64,000 bases of DNA from Kordiimonas sediminis. GTDB taxonomy: Bacteria; Pseudomonadota; Alphaproteobacteria; Sphingomonadales; Kordiimonadaceae. Below the pieces are notes generated by a model. That model had not been told where the DNA came from, searched no databases, and worked only from the letters and a program-made list of their open reading frames with translations. A program made the translations under genes and the position numbers. The stretch covers positions 868,001 through 932,000 of the forward strand of contig NZ_BNCI01000002.1 in assembly GCF_014656395.1 (NCBI RefSeq), in the 5' to 3' direction. Positions 46,861 through 57,407 of the stretch are shown here, piece by piece (position 1 is the stretch's first letter; each line of letters starts with the position of its first letter).

Positions 46861-46889
46861 CAGGGCTAACACTCTATTAAGGTTCTGTC

Positions 46890-46907
46890 CTGTAACGTTA
46901 TTGTCAC
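46890..46907 (+). promoter_or_regulatory. Pho-box-like direct repeat upstream of ppk
   Basis: CTGTAAC-GTTA-TTGTCAC: two seven-base repeats separated by four bases, close to the PhoB consensus CTGTCAT-n4-CTGTCAT. It lies 14 bases upstream of a good -35. Phosphate control of ppk/ppx is known in other bacteria; binding here is inference. Confidence 0.4.
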
Positions 46908-46921
46908 AAAAGTCTGTTTGA

Positions 46922-46950
46922 TTGTGCTGATCAATAATTGGTCATATACT
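46922..46950 (+). promoter_or_regulatory. Promoter for ppk-ppx
   Basis: TTGTGC (46922-46927), 17 bases, TATACT (46945-46950). The transcript would start near 46957, about 20 bases before the ppk ATG, with AGGATAAG as ribosome site. Confidence 0.55.
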
Positions 46951-46975
46951 ATCTCTTAATAAACAGGATAAGAGC

Positions 46976-49168
46976 ATGGACGGGAATAAGGTAAAACCGC
47001 AGATTTCACGTGAAAAGATTCGTGAAAAAATCAACAATTTACGCGGTGCAGATAAATACCTGAACCGTGAACTTAGCTGGTTGCAATTTAATATCCGTGT
47101 ACTTGAAGAGGCTAGAAACTCTAACCACCCGCTACTGGAACGACTGCGTTTCCTGTCAATTTCGGGCAATAACCTTGATGAATTTTACATGGTGCGCGTC
47201 GCCGGTTTGAAGGGCCAGTCCTATATGGACGTGTCAGTGCGCTCTGATGATGGTCTGTCTCCAGCCGAGCAGCTCGTTCGCATCAATGAAACCACAGACA
47301 AACTGATGGTGCATCAGCAGGAAATTTGGGCCGAGCTGATTAAGGAAATGCGCGAGAATGGGATCATTCTTCTGAACCCAAAAGAAATCACCCCTGAGGA
47401 ATTTTCCTGGGTAGAGAATTATTTCCTTGAATCTGTTCTACCGGTACTAACACCAATCGCTGTTGACCCCGCGCATCCATTCCCCTTCATCCAGAATCAG
47501 GGCTTTACCATGGTTCTGTCGCTGACACGCAATACTGACAATCATGATATGGTTGCTTTGTTGCCTGTCCCGCATCAGGTGCAGCGTTTCATCCGTTTGC
47601 CAAAATCTGATACATCAGAAGTACGATTTATTGCGATCGAGCGTATTCTGGAGATGTTCCTGAACCAACTTTTCCCAGGATATACGATTAACGGCACCGG
47701 CGTGTTTCGTGTCATTCGCGATAGTGACATGGAAATTGAAGAAGAAGCAGAGGATCTTGTTCGTGTCTTTGAAAGTGCGCTCAAACGGCGCAGAAAAGGC
47801 CGTGTCATTCGCCTGAAGATGAATGTAGACATGCCAGAAAGACTACGAAATCTCGTCATATCGCGAATGGATGCGGATGAAGAATCAGTAATCCTCGTTG
47901 ACGGCATTCTTGGTATTAATGAAACAAGTCAGCTTATCGTGGATGATTTTCCAGATTTGATTTTCACCCCATATAACGCCCGTTTCCCGGAACGGGTTCG
48001 TGATTTTGGTGGTGATATTTTCAAGGCCATCAAGTCCAAAGACTTTGTCGTTCATCACCCTTACGAATCCTTCGATGTTGTCCACCAGTTTCTAGTGCAG
48101 GCGGCAAATGATCCTGATGTAGTCGCTATCAAACAAACATTATACAGGGCAGGGTCACAGTCCCAGATCATCCGCGCACTTATCGAAGCCGCAGAAAATG
48201 GAAAATCCGTTACCGCCGTCGTTGAACTGAAAGCCCGCTTTGATGAAGCTCAGAACATCAAATGGGCAAGGGACCTGGAACGTGCGGGAGTGCACGTAGT
48301 GTACGGTGTCATCAACTTGAAAACACATGCAAAAGTTTCGATGGTAGTGCGCCGCGAAGAAGGGCAATTGCATACGTATATGCACTTTGGCACAGGAAAC
48401 TATCACCCTATCACGGCCAAAGTATATACAGACTTGTCCTTTTTCACCGACGACAAGGCCTTGTCGCGCGATGCTAACCGCATGTTCAATTATCTGACCG
48501 GATATGTAGAGCCCATAGGCGTCGAAAAACTATCGCTGTCACCGTTTAACCTGCGGTCACACCTTATTGATCTGATTGAACGGGAAATTCAATACGCACG
48601 TGAAGGAAAACCAGCTGCTATTTGGGTTAAATTAAACTCCCTTCTAGATCCTGAAATTATCGACAAACTGTATGAAGCGTCACAAAACGGTGTTCAAATA
48701 GATTTGGTCGTGCGCGGTATTTGTACGCTGCGCCCGGGGATAAAGGGGCTAAGTTCCAACATTCGCGTACGCTCCATTGTCGGCAGGTTCCTAGAACATG
48801 CCCGCATCTGCTGCTTTGGCAACGGAAGTGGACTACCGTCAACATCTGCACAAATTTTTATATCTTCTGCTGACTGGATGCCGCGCAATTTTGATCGTCG
48901 CGTTGAAACGCTGGTCCCTATAGAAAACCAGACTGTCCATAATCAGATCATGGGGCAAGTTATGGCCGCGAATCTAATGGACAATCAGCAAACCTGGACG
49001 ATGGACTGTGACGGCAACTACAGTCGGGTTACACTTACCGAAGGCATAGCTCCCTTCAGTGCCCATCATTATTTCATGACCAATCCTTCAATGTCCGGAA
49101 TGGGTACAGCATTGAAAGGAGAGGAAGTTTCACCAATCTATGACCACGGGAAAACTGTCATTGAGTAA
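46976..49168 (+). CDS. ppk1: Polyphosphate kinase 1
   Basis: 730-residue PPK1 that makes inorganic polyphosphate reversibly from ATP. The N-terminal YLNRELSWLQFN, four-domain size, autophosphorylated His451 in NLKTHAKVSMV and second active-site His608 in FLEHARICC are intact. The C-terminal part carries two PLD-like phosphotransfer regions. It overlaps ppx by 29 bases, so synthesis and breakdown enzymes are coupled. Confidence 0.97.
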   Translation: MDGNKVKPQISREKIREKINNLRGADKYLNRELSWLQFNIRVLEEARNSNHPLLERLRFLSISGNNLDEFYMVRVAGLKGQSYMDVSVRSDDGLSPAEQLVRINETTDKLMVHQQEIWAELIKEMRENGIILLNPKEITPEEFSWVENYFLESVLPVLTPIAVDPAHPFPFIQNQGFTMVLSLTRNTDNHDMVALLPVPHQVQRFIRLPKSDTSEVRFIAIERILEMFLNQLFPGYTINGTGVFRVIRDSDMEIEEEAEDLVRVFESALKRRRKGRVIRLKMNVDMPERLRNLVISRMDADEESVILVDGILGINETSQLIVDDFPDLIFTPYNARFPERVRDFGGDIFKAIKSKDFVVHHPYESFDVVHQFLVQAANDPDVVAIKQTLYRAGSQSQIIRALIEAAENGKSVTAVVELKARFDEAQNIKWARDLERAGVHVVYGVINLKTHAKVSMVVRREEGQLHTYMHFGTGNYHPITAKVYTDLSFFTDDKALSRDANRMFNYLTGYVEPIGVEKLSLSPFNLRSHLIDLIEREIQYAREGKPAAIWVKLNSLLDPEIIDKLYEASQNGVQIDLVVRGICTLRPGIKGLSSNIRVRSIVGRFLEHARICCFGNGSGLPSTSAQIFISSADWMPRNFDRRVETLVPIENQTVHNQIMGQVMAANLMDNQQTWTMDCDGNYSRVTLTEGIAPFSAHHYFMTNPSMSGMGTALKGEEVSPIYDHGKTVIE

Positions 49169-50684
49169 AAATCCGAACAATTATGTTGGCGTAATCGACA
49201 TTGGCTCTAACTCCGTTCGCCTAGTTGTTTTTTCCGGCTTTCACAGAGTGCCGGAAATCATTTTCAACGAAAAAACACTTTGCGGTCTTGGCGCTGATGT
49301 TGGCACTACTGGCAATATGGGCAAAGCTTCCATGAAACTTGCTATGTCTACGCTGAAACGTTTCAAGGCACTATGTCATCAGATGGAAGTTAAAGAAGTC
49401 TATGCCCTTGCAACAGCAGCGCTGCGAGACGCAAAAAACGGCCCAGCTTTCAAAAAGAAAGTTGAGCAGGAATGTGGTCTGCCAATAGAAATTATTTCCG
49501 GCGAAGCAGAGGGTAGACTTTCTGCTCTCGGCGTCATATCTGGCGAGCCAACGGCCACTGGCATTGTCGGCGACCTTGGGGGCGGCTCTCTGGAACTGGT
49601 GCGTGTGGCAGAAGGGCAGGTTCACGAAAAAATCAGCCTGCCTATTGGTCCATTGCGGTTAACCGCCAAACATGGAAGAAGCACAAGAATCCTCAAAAAA
49701 GAACTGCGGTCCATTTTTTCTGCAATTGATTGGCTGCAGGAAAATGGTGGCAACAACCTCTATCTCGTGGGTGGTGCATGGCGAAACATTTCAAAGCTGA
49801 TGATGCGGGAACGTGCAGCACCTTTGCCTATCCTTCACGGCTTTGAAACAAGCCAGAAAGAAATGTCGGATTATTGCCGCCGCATTAGTGGTGTACGGCC
49901 CGAGGACCTCCCGTTTGGACAAATGCTGTCCGCGCGCCGGAGGGATGTATTACCAATGGCTGCTTTGATCTTGAAAGAATTGATTTCCATTACAAAGCCA
50001 AAGTCTGTCATTTTGTCATCCTACGGCCTTCGTGAGGGATTTTTATTTGATCACTTAAGCAAACCCAAGAAGAAATTGGACCCATTTTTATATACTTGCC
50101 GGGAATTGGCAGAGGAACGTTGCAGGTTTGTAGAACACGCAGATCTTCTTTTTGACTGGACAAGACCAATATTTGAAACCCACAAGGTTAAAAACATCAA
50201 ACGTCAACACAGGCTTCATACAGCTATTTGTCTCCTCGCAGACATTGCATGGCGGGGACACCCTGACTTCAGAGCTGAACGAGCAGTAGAGACAATTCTG
50301 CACGGTAACTTTTTCGGAGTTAGTCACGCAGACCGGTCTTATATCGGAGTGGCGTTAAATGATGTCTACGGTGCGCCCATTGATCAACAACTCATCGCGA
50401 AAGTACTGCCTCTATTGACCGTCGGCGATATGCAGGAAGCGCGGATGATGGGGGCAGCAATCAGATTGGCACAGCGCTTATCGGGCGGGGCGAAGGTCGC
50501 GCTGGAGGCAAGTTCACTCATTGTAACCAAATCAAAATTAATCTTGAAAATATCAACGGCTCAACGAGACATTGCCAATGAAGTCGTAGAAAAACGCCTT
50601 AGCAACCTGGCTCAACTCATTGGCAGAAAACCATTAATTCAAGTTGGATCAGTCAGCCTCGCGCACATGGAAGAATATAGCTAG
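49140..50684 (+). CDS. ppx: Exopolyphosphatase (Ppx/GppA family)
   Basis: 514-residue ASKHA-fold enzyme that removes terminal phosphate from polyphosphate or converts pppGpp to ppGpp. VIDIGSNSVRLVVF, the ATAALRDAKNG motif, ISGEAEGRLSALGV and GDLGGGSLELVRV phosphate-binding loops are typical. A helical HD-like C-terminal domain (HRLHTAICLLADIAWRGHP) follows. The start lies inside ppk. The substrate preference between PPX and GPPA cannot be decided by sequence; the ppk neighbour favours PPX. Confidence 0.94.
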   Translation: MTTGKLSLSKNPNNYVGVIDIGSNSVRLVVFSGFHRVPEIIFNEKTLCGLGADVGTTGNMGKASMKLAMSTLKRFKALCHQMEVKEVYALATAALRDAKNGPAFKKKVEQECGLPIEIISGEAEGRLSALGVISGEPTATGIVGDLGGGSLELVRVAEGQVHEKISLPIGPLRLTAKHGRSTRILKKELRSIFSAIDWLQENGGNNLYLVGGAWRNISKLMMRERAAPLPILHGFETSQKEMSDYCRRISGVRPEDLPFGQMLSARRRDVLPMAALILKELISITKPKSVILSSYGLREGFLFDHLSKPKKKLDPFLYTCRELAEERCRFVEHADLLFDWTRPIFETHKVKNIKRQHRLHTAICLLADIAWRGHPDFRAERAVETILHGNFFGVSHADRSYIGVALNDVYGAPIDQQLIAKVLPLLTVGDMQEARMMGAAIRLAQRLSGGAKVALEASSLIVTKSKLILKISTAQRDIANEVVEKRLSNLAQLIGRKPLIQVGSVSLAHMEEYS

Positions 50685-50686
50685 CT

Positions 50687-50722
50687 CATAAGATCTATAG
50701 GCACAAACCTTCAGATCTTATG
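50687..50722. terminator. Hairpin between ppx and rnd
   Basis: CATAAGATCT/AGATCTTATG, ten perfect pairs with a 16-base loop, starting two bases after the ppx stop and ending just before the rnd stop. The outer end is not T-rich, so termination strength is uncertain. Confidence 0.5.
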
Positions 50723-50726
50723 GGGC

Positions 50727-51884
50727 TTATTCATCGTCCATCAGTTCAACGACCTCGATGTCACCGTTGTTGGCTGTCAGGGCAAGGGTTCCCTGGATAA
50801 GCTTTTGGGCATCGTCCCCAAAAATAGTTTTGCGCCAGCCCTGCATGATTTTACTGTCTGCAGATGGTTGAGCCGCAAGTGCCTCTAGCTCTTGCGAGTT
50901 GGCAATCATGCGCGGCGCAACATTCGTCTCCTGACTTTTTATTTTCAGAAGGACTTTCAATAGATCAGCCATTGGCGGGGTAGCCGGACGTGGTTTAGTC
51001 CGTTCAATTTTTGGCAAATCATCATCCGGAATTGCCATACCTTCCTCAATTGCGGCAAGAAGCGATTTACCCGCACGTGATCTGCTGAAACCAGAAGGAA
51101 GACCGCGTACACGCTCAAGGCCAGTTTCGTCCTTTGGTGGATGCGCACAAACCTCGAGGATTGTTTCATCTTTGGCAATACGATTTCGGGGCAGGTCACG
51201 GCGAATTGCCTCTTTTTCCCGCCAAGCTGCAACCTTTGTAAGAAGCCCAAGGAAGCGCGGCTTGTTTGTGCGCACTTTCAGACGCTTCCAGGCATCATCA
51301 GGCTCCGTGACATAAAGAGTTGGGTCCTGGAGGTACTTAGTTTCCTCGGCAACCCATTCTGTCCGTCCTGTTTTCTCAAGCTCTGATTTCAGCTTCATGT
51401 AGATTTTGCGAAGGTGCGTCACATCACCGAGCGCATAATTATACTGAGCTTCTGACAGGGGACGTTTAGACCAGTCTGTGTACCGTGCCGTTTTATCCAA
51501 TTGCGCACGTGCAATCTTGTTTACCAGTGTCTCATAGCCAACCGAGTCGCCAAATCCACAAACCATCGCGGCTATTTGAGTATCGAAAATAGGCTCGGGC
51601 AGGGCACCGTCCATAAGATTATAAAAAATCTCGATATCCTGCCTGCACGCATGAAAGACTTTCAGAACACCTGTATTCTTCATCAGGTCAAAAAATGCAG
51701 TCAGGTCAATGTCCTCTGCCAGAGGATCAATAGCGTGGGCCCCTTCATCATCTGCCACCTGAATAAGACATAATTTCGAGTAATATGTATTGTCGCGTAA
51801 AAACTCGGTATCGACTGTTACATATTCCGCTTTAGATAGACGCTCACACAAGCTATTCAGGGCATCAGTAGAAGTAATCGGCAT
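50727..51884 (-). CDS. rnd: Ribonuclease D
   Basis: 385-residue DEDD-family 3'-5' exoribonuclease that trims tRNA 3' ends. Exo I (VTVDTEFLRD; Asp25 and Glu27), Exo II (FHACRQDIEIFY) and Exo III (YALGDVTHL) are present, then an HRDC domain (about residues 205-285) and a C-terminal HRDC-like part. It is convergent with ppx and divergent from aspS. The 186-base gap to aspS has a perfect TTGACA at 52002-52007 but no good -10. Confidence 0.95.
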   Translation of the reverse strand: MPITSTDALNSLCERLSKAEYVTVDTEFLRDNTYYSKLCLIQVADDEGAHAIDPLAEDIDLTAFFDLMKNTGVLKVFHACRQDIEIFYNLMDGALPEPIFDTQIAAMVCGFGDSVGYETLVNKIARAQLDKTARYTDWSKRPLSEAQYNYALGDVTHLRKIYMKLKSELEKTGRTEWVAEETKYLQDPTLYVTEPDDAWKRLKVRTNKPRFLGLLTKVAAWREKEAIRRDLPRNRIAKDETILEVCAHPPKDETGLERVRGLPSGFSRSRAGKSLLAAIEEGMAIPDDDLPKIERTKPRPATPPMADLLKVLLKIKSQETNVAPRMIANSQELEALAAQPSADSKIMQGWRKTIFGDDAQKLIQGTLALTANNGDIEVVELMDDE

Positions 51885-52070
51885 TAAACCATTCCAAAAT
51901 TTTTATTTTGCCAAACACGGCAGCAAAGCTGTAATAAGTGCTTCTAATACACAGGAAAAGGTCATTCGTCACGCTTTCTATGAATTCTTTCGCCTCAATG
52001 CTTGACATTCATAGTGTTTCGTGCGCTTTTCCGGCGAAATTGTATCTTAAACAAAGGGGCAGATAGCACC

Positions 52071-53855
52071 ATGCACGCGTATCGTTCGCATACATGTAAC
52101 GACCTTCGTAAAGAAAACGTAGGTGACACTGTAAAACTTTCAGGCTGGGTTCACCGGAAGCGAGATCATGGCGGTGTCCTGTTTATCGACCTGAGAGATA
52201 ATTACGGCTTTACGCAGCTCGTTCTGGATACTGATAGTAAGGCATTCGATACTGCCGAGGCGCTACGCTCTGAAAGCGTTATTACAATTGACGGACGTGT
52301 CAAAGCACGCTCCGACGAGACTGTAAACAAAGACCTGCCAACAGGTGACATTGAAGTCTTTGTGGACGCTATTGAAATTCAAAGCGCCGCGCAGGAACTT
52401 CCTTTGCCGGTATTTGGCGAAACGGAATATCCGGAAGATATCCGACTTAAGTACCGCTTCCTTGATCTGCGCCGCGATCGTTTGCACAAGAACATATTGC
52501 TACGTAGTAATGTTATCGCGTCCCTGCGTCGCCGCATGATTGATCAGGGCTTTACCGAGTTTCAGACACCTATCCTGACTGCTTCCAGCCCGGAAGGTGC
52601 CCGTGACTTCCTGGTACCTGCACGGCAACACCCTGGGAAGTTCTATGCGCTTCCACAGGCACCGCAGCAGTTTAAACAGCTCATCATGGTTTCTGGCTTC
52701 GACCGCTACTTCCAGATCGCCCCTTGTTTCCGCGATGAAGATGCGCGTGCCGACCGTAGCCCAGGCGAATTCTACCAGTTGGATATGGAAATGAGCTTCG
52801 TTACGCAGGAAGACGTATTCAACGCCATTGAACCTGTTATTGCCGGCGTTTTCCGCGAGTTTTCAGATAAGAAGATTGACGGTGGCGCTTTCCCGCGGAT
52901 TCCATTTGCTGAATCCATGATGAAATACGGGAATGACAAGCCTGACCTGCGTAACCCGTTGATCATTCAGGACGTCACTGAACATTTCCGCGGCTCTGGC
53001 TTTGGTATCTTTGCCAGCATGATTGAAAACGGCGCTGTTGTCCGTGCAATTCCTGCGCCTGGTGCAGGTGCAAAATCTCGTAAGTTCTTCGACGGCACTA
53101 ACGACTGGGCCAAGAAGGAAGGATTTGCAGGTCTTGGCTATATTAAAATCACTGATGGTGAAGCTGGTGGTCCGATTGCCAAGAATCTCGGTGAAGAGCG
53201 CACACAGGCAATTATTGATCAACTTGGCCTAGGCGATAACGACGGTGTTTTCTTTGCTTGTGATAAAGAAGCAGGCGCAGCCAAGCTTGCAGGCGTTGCC
53301 CGTACAAAAGTTGGTGAAGACCTGGGTCTTATTCCGGATGATGAGTTTAAGTTCTGTTGGATTGTTGACTATCCAATGTTCGAATACGACGAAGACAATA
53401 AGAAGATTGACTTCTCTCATAACCCATTCTCTATGCCACAAGGCGGTATGGAAGCGCTGGAAAACGAAGACCCTCTTAGCATCCTAGCATACCAATATGA
53501 CATCGTTTGTAACGGCATTGAACTGTCTTCCGGTGCCATTCGTAACCACCGCCCAGATATCATGATCAAAGCCTTTGGTATCGCCGGATATTCGGAAGAA
53601 GTGGTAGAAGAAGAGTTCGGCGGCATGCTGAACGCCTTTAAATATGGCGCCCCTCCACACGGTGGTATCGCACCAGGCGTTGACCGTATTGTAATGCTGC
53701 TGGCAAATGAACCAAATATCCGCGAAGTCATCCTGTTCCCGATGAACCAGCGGGCAGAAGATTTGATGATGCAGGCGCCTTCTGAAGTGTCGCCTAAGCA
53801 ACTACGCGAGTTGCACATCAGAACCGTTGAGCCACCTAAAAAGGATGGCGAATAA
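52071..53855 (+). CDS. aspS: Aspartyl-tRNA synthetase
   Basis: 594-residue class II synthetase of the bacterial type. An OB-fold anticodon domain ([19 protein letters not shown]), the catalytic domain with motif 2 [19 protein letters not shown], a GAD insertion, and motif 3 [18 protein letters not shown] are present. I set the start at the ATG at 52071 ([12 protein letters not shown]), where the family alignment begins; the frame is open 23 codons further upstream. Whether it also charges tRNA-Asn cannot be told from this window. Confidence 0.97.
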   Translation: MHAYRSHTCNDLRKENVGDTVKLSGWVHRKRDHGGVLFIDLRDNYGFTQLVLDTDSKAFDTAEALRSESVITIDGRVKARSDETVNKDLPTGDIEVFVDAIEIQSAAQELPLPVFGETEYPEDIRLKYRFLDLRRDRLHKNILLRSNVIASLRRRMIDQGFTEFQTPILTASSPEGARDFLVPARQHPGKFYALPQAPQQFKQLIMVSGFDRYFQIAPCFRDEDARADRSPGEFYQLDMEMSFVTQEDVFNAIEPVIAGVFREFSDKKIDGGAFPRIPFAESMMKYGNDKPDLRNPLIIQDVTEHFRGSGFGIFASMIENGAVVRAIPAPGAGAKSRKFFDGTNDWAKKEGFAGLGYIKITDGEAGGPIAKNLGEERTQAIIDQLGLGDNDGVFFACDKEAGAAKLAGVARTKVGEDLGLIPDDEFKFCWIVDYPMFEYDEDNKKIDFSHNPFSMPQGGMEALENEDPLSILAYQYDIVCNGIELSSGAIRNHRPDIMIKAFGIAGYSEEVVEEEFGGMLNAFKYGAPPHGGIAPGVDRIVMLLANEPNIREVILFPMNQRAEDLMMQAPSEVSPKQLRELHIRTVEPPKKDGE

Positions 53856-53863
53856 TCAACAAG

Positions 53864-53890
53864 AGGCCTAGACACGTCTGGGCCTTTTTT
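53864..53890 (+). terminator. Terminator after aspS
   Basis: AGGCCTAGAC/GTCTGGGCCT (one G-U pair) followed by six T. It lies between aspS and guaA, which run in the same direction, so guaA may need its own start or read-through. Confidence 0.88.
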
Positions 53891-53924
53891 GCATTCAGAC
53901 TATACAAGATGATAGAGGCACAGA

Positions 53925-55472
53925 ATGAGCGATAATATTCTCATCATTGATTTCGGCTCTCAGGTTACACAGCTAATTGCCCGTCGTGTGCGGGAAGCTG
54001 GCGTATACTGTGAAGTTGTTCCGTTCAACAAAGCAGACGAAATTCTAGACGACTTTGCACCCAAAGGGGTTATTCTGTCCGGCGGCCCCGCGTCAGTAAC
54101 CCATGCCGACACACCGCGTGCGCCAGAGCGTTTGTTTACCATGGGTATTCCAGTAATGGGAATATGCTATGGCCAACAAACAATGGTTCAACAACTTGGC
54201 GGTAGCGTTACAACATCTGACCATCAGGAATTTGGTCGCGCCTTCGTAGATATCAAAGCAGACTGCGCCCTGTTCAACAATGTGTGGGCTGTTGGTGACC
54301 GCGAACAAGTATGGATGAGCCACGGCGATCACGTAGATGCACTGCCTTCAGGCTTTACAACAGTGGCAACCAGCGAAGGTGCACCGTTTGCAGTTATAGC
54401 CAACGATGAAAAGCAGTTCTACGGCGTACAGTTCCACCCAGAAGTAGTGCATACACCGCACGGCGCAAAACTTCTTGAAAACTTTGTTCTGCAAATCTGT
54501 CAGTGTTCTGGCGACTGGACGATGGCCAGCTTCAAAGAAACTAAAATTCAGGAAATCCGCGATCAGGTCGGCGATAAGAAAGTAATCTGCGGCTTGTCCG
54601 GCGGTGTGGACAGTTCTGTTGTAGCAGTCCTGCTGCATGAGGCAATTGGTGACCAACTTACCTGTGTATATGTAGATCACGGTTTGATGCGCCAAGGTGA
54701 AAGCGAGCAAGTTGTCAGCCTGTTCCGTGAGCATTATCACATTAATCTGGTGCACAAAGATGCCTCTGACCTATTCCTGGGCGAGCTTGCAGGCGTCACT
54801 GATCCAGAAGTAAAGCGTAAAACCATCGGAAAACTGTTCATTGACGTGTTTGAGGAAGAAGCCCGCAAAGTTGGCGGTGCAGACTTCCTTGCCCAAGGGA
54901 CGCTCTATCCTGATGTTATCGAATCTGTATCCTTCACTGGAGGCCCCAGCGTTACGATCAAGTCACACCATAATGTTGGTGGTCTGCCTGACCGTATGAA
55001 CATGGCGCTTGTTGAGCCGCTCAGAGAATTATTCAAGGATGAAGTACGAGCCTTGGGCCGTGAACTTGGCCTTCCGGAAGTCTTCGTGGGAAGACACCCA
55101 TTCCCTGGTCCTGGTCTGGCAATTCGCATTCCCGGCGATATTACGCGTGAAAAAGCCGATATTCTTCGCAAAGCTGACGCCATTTATCTTGAAGAAATTC
55201 GCAATGCGGGTTTATACGACACTATTTGGCAAGCTTTTGCCGTTCTTTTGCCCGTTAAAACGGTTGGCGTGATGGGTGACGGCCGTACCTATGATCATGT
55301 TTGTGCTTTGCGCGCGGTTACATCAACAGACGGTATGACTGCTGACTATTATCCGTTCCCGCACGACTTCCTTGGGCGTACAGCGACCCGCATTATCAAT
55401 GAGGTTCGCGGCATTAATCGCGTCGTGTATGATGTGACCAGCAAGCCTCCTGGAACGATTGAGTGGGAATAA
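53925..55472 (+). CDS. guaA: GMP synthase (glutamine-hydrolysing)
   Basis: 515-residue enzyme that aminates XMP to GMP. The class I glutamine amidotransferase domain has the triad Cys81 (GICYGQQ), His171 and Glu173 (FHPEV). The ATP-pyrophosphatase domain has the P-loop SGGVDSS (residues 225-231), and the C-terminal dimerisation domain ends [13 protein letters not shown]. Only 69 bases separate it from aspS. All parts are intact. Confidence 0.98.
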   Translation: MSDNILIIDFGSQVTQLIARRVREAGVYCEVVPFNKADEILDDFAPKGVILSGGPASVTHADTPRAPERLFTMGIPVMGICYGQQTMVQQLGGSVTTSDHQEFGRAFVDIKADCALFNNVWAVGDREQVWMSHGDHVDALPSGFTTVATSEGAPFAVIANDEKQFYGVQFHPEVVHTPHGAKLLENFVLQICQCSGDWTMASFKETKIQEIRDQVGDKKVICGLSGGVDSSVVAVLLHEAIGDQLTCVYVDHGLMRQGESEQVVSLFREHYHINLVHKDASDLFLGELAGVTDPEVKRKTIGKLFIDVFEEEARKVGGADFLAQGTLYPDVIESVSFTGGPSVTIKSHHNVGGLPDRMNMALVEPLRELFKDEVRALGRELGLPEVFVGRHPFPGPGLAIRIPGDITREKADILRKADAIYLEEIRNAGLYDTIWQAFAVLLPVKTVGVMGDGRTYDHVCALRAVTSTDGMTADYYPFPHDFLGRTATRIINEVRGINRVVYDVTSKPPGTIEWE

Positions 55473-55481
55473 AAGCTCTAG

Positions 55482-55513
55482 AAACCGGCCGGACAGTTTC
55501 GGTCGGTTTTTTT
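55482..55513 (+). terminator. Terminator after guaA
   Basis: AAACCGGCCG/CGGTCGGTTT (one G-U pair, eight-base loop) followed by seven T. Confidence 0.92.
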
Positions 55514-55579
55514 GTGTCTTTTCTGATTTTCTTCGTCACTTTTCCTGGCACTCAGAATATCGCAGCGCAGCAATCTACT

Positions 55580-55608
55580 TTGACGCATGCGTTGATTCCT
55601 ACTATACG
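55580..55608 (+). promoter_or_regulatory. Promoter for panB
   Basis: TTGACG (55580-55585), 17 bases, TATACG (55603-55608). The leader would be about 55 bases to the panB ATG, with GAAAGGG as ribosome site. Confidence 0.55.
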
Positions 55609-55668
55609 ATTGCAAGAAATTCAGATTTTATATGATTCTGCTATATTGCAAACGAAAGGGTATTCACG

Positions 55669-56514
55669 ATGTCAACATCACCAAAGTCTGACAGCGTAAA
55701 GCTTTCTCCCATGATACGGCGTCGAACTGCCAAGGACATAAGTGCACGAAAAGGTGGGGAACCTATTGTTTCCTTAACGGCCTATATTACGCCTATGGCA
55801 GCTCGCCTGGACGAATATTGCGATTTCATTTTGGTCGGGGACAGCGTTGGTATGGTCCTTTACGGCATGGACAGCACACTAGGCGTAACGCTGGACATGA
55901 TGATCACGCACGGCAGGGCAGTAATGCGAGGTGCCAAGCGTGCACTTGTCGTAATTGACATGCCTTTTGGCTCGTATGAAGAGTCCAAGGAAGTTGCCTT
56001 TCACAATGCAGCGCGTCTTTTAAGTGAAACCGGTGCCGGAGCTGTCAAACTAGAAGGCGGAAAAGAAATGGCTGAAACTGTGAAGTTTCTGGTTGATCGC
56101 GGTATTCCGGTTCTGGGTCATGTTGGTTTAATGCCACAAAGTGTTAATACATACGGCGGCTACGGTGCACACGGCAGAACCGAAGAAGAATGGCAGCCCA
56201 TCATAGACGACGCAAAAGCAATTGCAGAAGCAGGGGCATTCGCCACGGTTCTCGAAGGCGTTGCCGAGCCACTTGCCCAAGCCGTCACTGAGGCTGTTTC
56301 AAACCCAATCATTGGTATCGGAGCATCGAACAAATGTGACGGGCAAATTCTGGTGACCGAAGACATGTTGGGACTTTTCTCGTTTAACCCGAAATTCGTG
56401 AAACGATATGCTGAAATTGCTGTAGACATCAATGAAGCTGTCGCCAACTATGCTAAAGATGTCCGGTCCAGAGAATTCCCTGCAGAAGAGCATACGTACA
56501 AGATGAAAAAATAG
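55669..56514 (+). CDS. panB: 3-methyl-2-oxobutanoate hydroxymethyltransferase
   Basis: 281-residue PanB, first committed enzyme of pantothenate (and so CoA/ACP) synthesis; it hydroxymethylates ketoisovalerate using methylene-THF. [29 protein letters not shown], the [10 protein letters not shown] motif, AVKLEGG and [17 protein letters not shown] are standard. The second amide motif [15 protein letters not shown] is present. panC is not adjacent. A 158-base gap to the next gene shows no clear signal. Confidence 0.97.
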   Translation: MSTSPKSDSVKLSPMIRRRTAKDISARKGGEPIVSLTAYITPMAARLDEYCDFILVGDSVGMVLYGMDSTLGVTLDMMITHGRAVMRGAKRALVVIDMPFGSYEESKEVAFHNAARLLSETGAGAVKLEGGKEMAETVKFLVDRGIPVLGHVGLMPQSVNTYGGYGAHGRTEEEWQPIIDDAKAIAEAGAFATVLEGVAEPLAQAVTEAVSNPIIGIGASNKCDGQILVTEDMLGLFSFNPKFVKRYAEIAVDINEAVANYAKDVRSREFPAEEHTYKMKK

Positions 56515-56672
56515 CGGAATTCAAGCATATTTCAGACTGTCCCAAAATGACCACAATCAGTTGTTTGCTTATTGCGTTCGCTTTGGTTATGGTAGCCGAA
56601 ATTTAACGAATCTATTCAACATTAATAAGAACAAAAATCACTGCGATGGCAGTCTATTTTTAGGAGTATAGC

Positions 56673-57407
56673 GTGTCGGATCAGAATCCCGATCTTGCCT
56701 TACAGGAAGTTGACGAAGAACTACGCCGCGAAAGGCTGAATTCTCTATGGACAGCATACGGCAAATATATCATTGCCATTGCAATTGGTATCATTATTAC
56801 CGTTGCTGCACGGGAAATCTATTCCAGCTATCGCGCAGGTGTTGAAGAAGCAAACAGTGCCGCATTCAATGAAGCTATTGAGGCTGCAAAATTTGGTGAT
56901 TCTATCGACGTTTGGGAAAAAGCACTTCCAAACATGAAAGAAGGTTATGCTGCGCTCGCATCTTTGCGCCTGGCAGCAGCATATCTGGAAGACAGTCGCC
57001 CGGAAAAAGCGATTGAAACCTATGACGCACTTGCCAATAGCACTGATCGTGATGAAGCGCTAAAAGGCTTCGCTGCTTTCAACGCTGCGATTTTGGTGTC
57101 TACTGTACGCGGTGATGATGCTGATGCTCGGTCGCGTTTTTCTATCTTGGCGGTAAAAGGGCGTCCTTGGTATTTCTCAGCGCAGGAACAGCTAGCATTC
57201 CTCGACATCAAAGCTGGCGATGACCAAGCCGCAATGGATAAATTCAGTATTCTTGCTGACGATCCACAAACCCCGCAGACTATTCGCTCTCGTGCTGTAC
57301 AGATGCGTGATTATCTGGATCTGAAACTGTTCAATGCGGAAACTTCAGACGCCGCAGCAGAAGACGTTCCTGCGCCTGCCGAAGAAAATAGCGGAGAGAC
57401 GTCATGA
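56673..57407 (+). CDS. YfgM-like tetratricopeptide membrane protein (TPR_21)
   Basis: 244 residues: an acidic cytoplasmic N-terminus with LWTAYGKYIIAIAIG, one membrane helix (about residues 32-48), then periplasmic TPR-like helices and an Ala/Glu-rich tail. It resembles E. coli YfgM, an ancillary SecYEG/periplasmic chaperone factor encoded beside bamB. GTG start at 56673 with AGGAG upstream. It overlaps bamB by four bases, supporting a joint envelope role. Confidence 0.88.
   Translation: MSDQNPDLALQEVDEELRRERLNSLWTAYGKYIIAIAIGIIITVAAREIYSSYRAGVEEANSAAFNEAIEAAKFGDSIDVWEKALPNMKEGYAALASLRLAAAYLEDSRPEKAIETYDALANSTDRDEALKGFAAFNAAILVSTVRGDDADARSRFSILAVKGRPWYFSAQEQLAFLDIKAGDDQAAMDKFSILADDPQTPQTIRSRAVQMRDYLDLKLFNAETSDAAAEDVPAPAEENSGETS

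Noticed and set aside
55463-55699. 78-codon frame between guaA and panB
   Set aside because: It runs through the guaA terminator and into panB in another frame, with no ribosome site.
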